A stretch of DNA of 5,681 nucleotides from an uncultured Verrucomicrobia subdivision 3 bacterium. GTDB lineage: Bacteria; Verrucomicrobiota; Verrucomicrobiae; Limisphaerales; CAMLLE01. The notes beneath the pieces are model-generated. The model saw only the letters and a program-made list of their open reading frames with translations, was not told where the DNA came from and did not search any database. The translations under genes and the position numbers were made by a program. The stretch lies in NCBI GenBank assembly GCA_946480555.1, contig CAMLLE010000235.1, positions 1 through 5,681 of the forward strand, written 5' to 3'. Each line of letters starts with the position of its first letter. Position 1 is the first letter of the stretch. Shown here piece by piece: positions 5,662 through 5,681 of the stretch.

Positions 5662-5681
5662 CTTATGTCACGACCAAGAAT

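Overview
The window (about 58-60 % G+C by eye) is a compact, ordinary bacterial chromosomal stretch with six protein genes: an edge-truncated transaldolase-family gene and a PTS EIIA-domain gene on the + strand; two GDP-mannose 4,6-dehydratase (GMD) family genes in tandem on the - strand; dprA on the + strand; and a LysR-family regulator on the - strand. No tRNA, rRNA, CRISPR array, insertion sequence or phage gene was seen. The gene mix, the poor Shine-Dalgarno signals and the GC-rich palindromic intergenic elements would fit a Verrucomicrobia/PVC-type bacterium, but that is an impression, not a proof.

Layout. Bases 1-681 carry a TalC/FSA-like transaldolase whose first few residues lie off the left edge. 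Bases 682-873 are a non-coding gap holding a perfect 10-bp hairpin followed by TTTT, and a second, degenerate copy of the same palindrome in the opposite orientation. The EIIA gene (874-1359) then converges on the GMD pair, with only 8 bases between the two stop codons. The GMD pair is read leftward from 3344 (gmd, then a diverged paralogue). The two genes share one reading frame and are separated only by TGA-GCC-GTG, so they almost certainly form one translationally coupled unit. A 166-bp divergent gap separates gmd from dprA (3511-4617). dprA converges on the LysR gene (5624-4743) across 125 bases that contain a good candidate terminator for the LysR transcript. To the right of the LysR start is a perfect ATTGT-N7-ACAAT palindrome, a textbook T-N11-A LysR box.

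How the genes fit together. The GMD pair points to production of GDP-4-keto-6-deoxymannose, the precursor of GDP-fucose, GDP-rhamnose and related sugars used in surface polysaccharides. No reductase (fcl/wcaG or rmd) is present, and the second gene is itself a GMD homologue with altered cofactor-loop residues. It is therefore the most open functional question here. The other genes (central carbon metabolism, PTS-type regulation, ssDNA handling in transformation, LysR regulation) look like independent neighbours. I did not find a convincing new multi-gene system. The points most worth following up are the same-frame GMD tandem, the LysR operator overlapping its own start region, and the inverted pair of REP-like hairpins.
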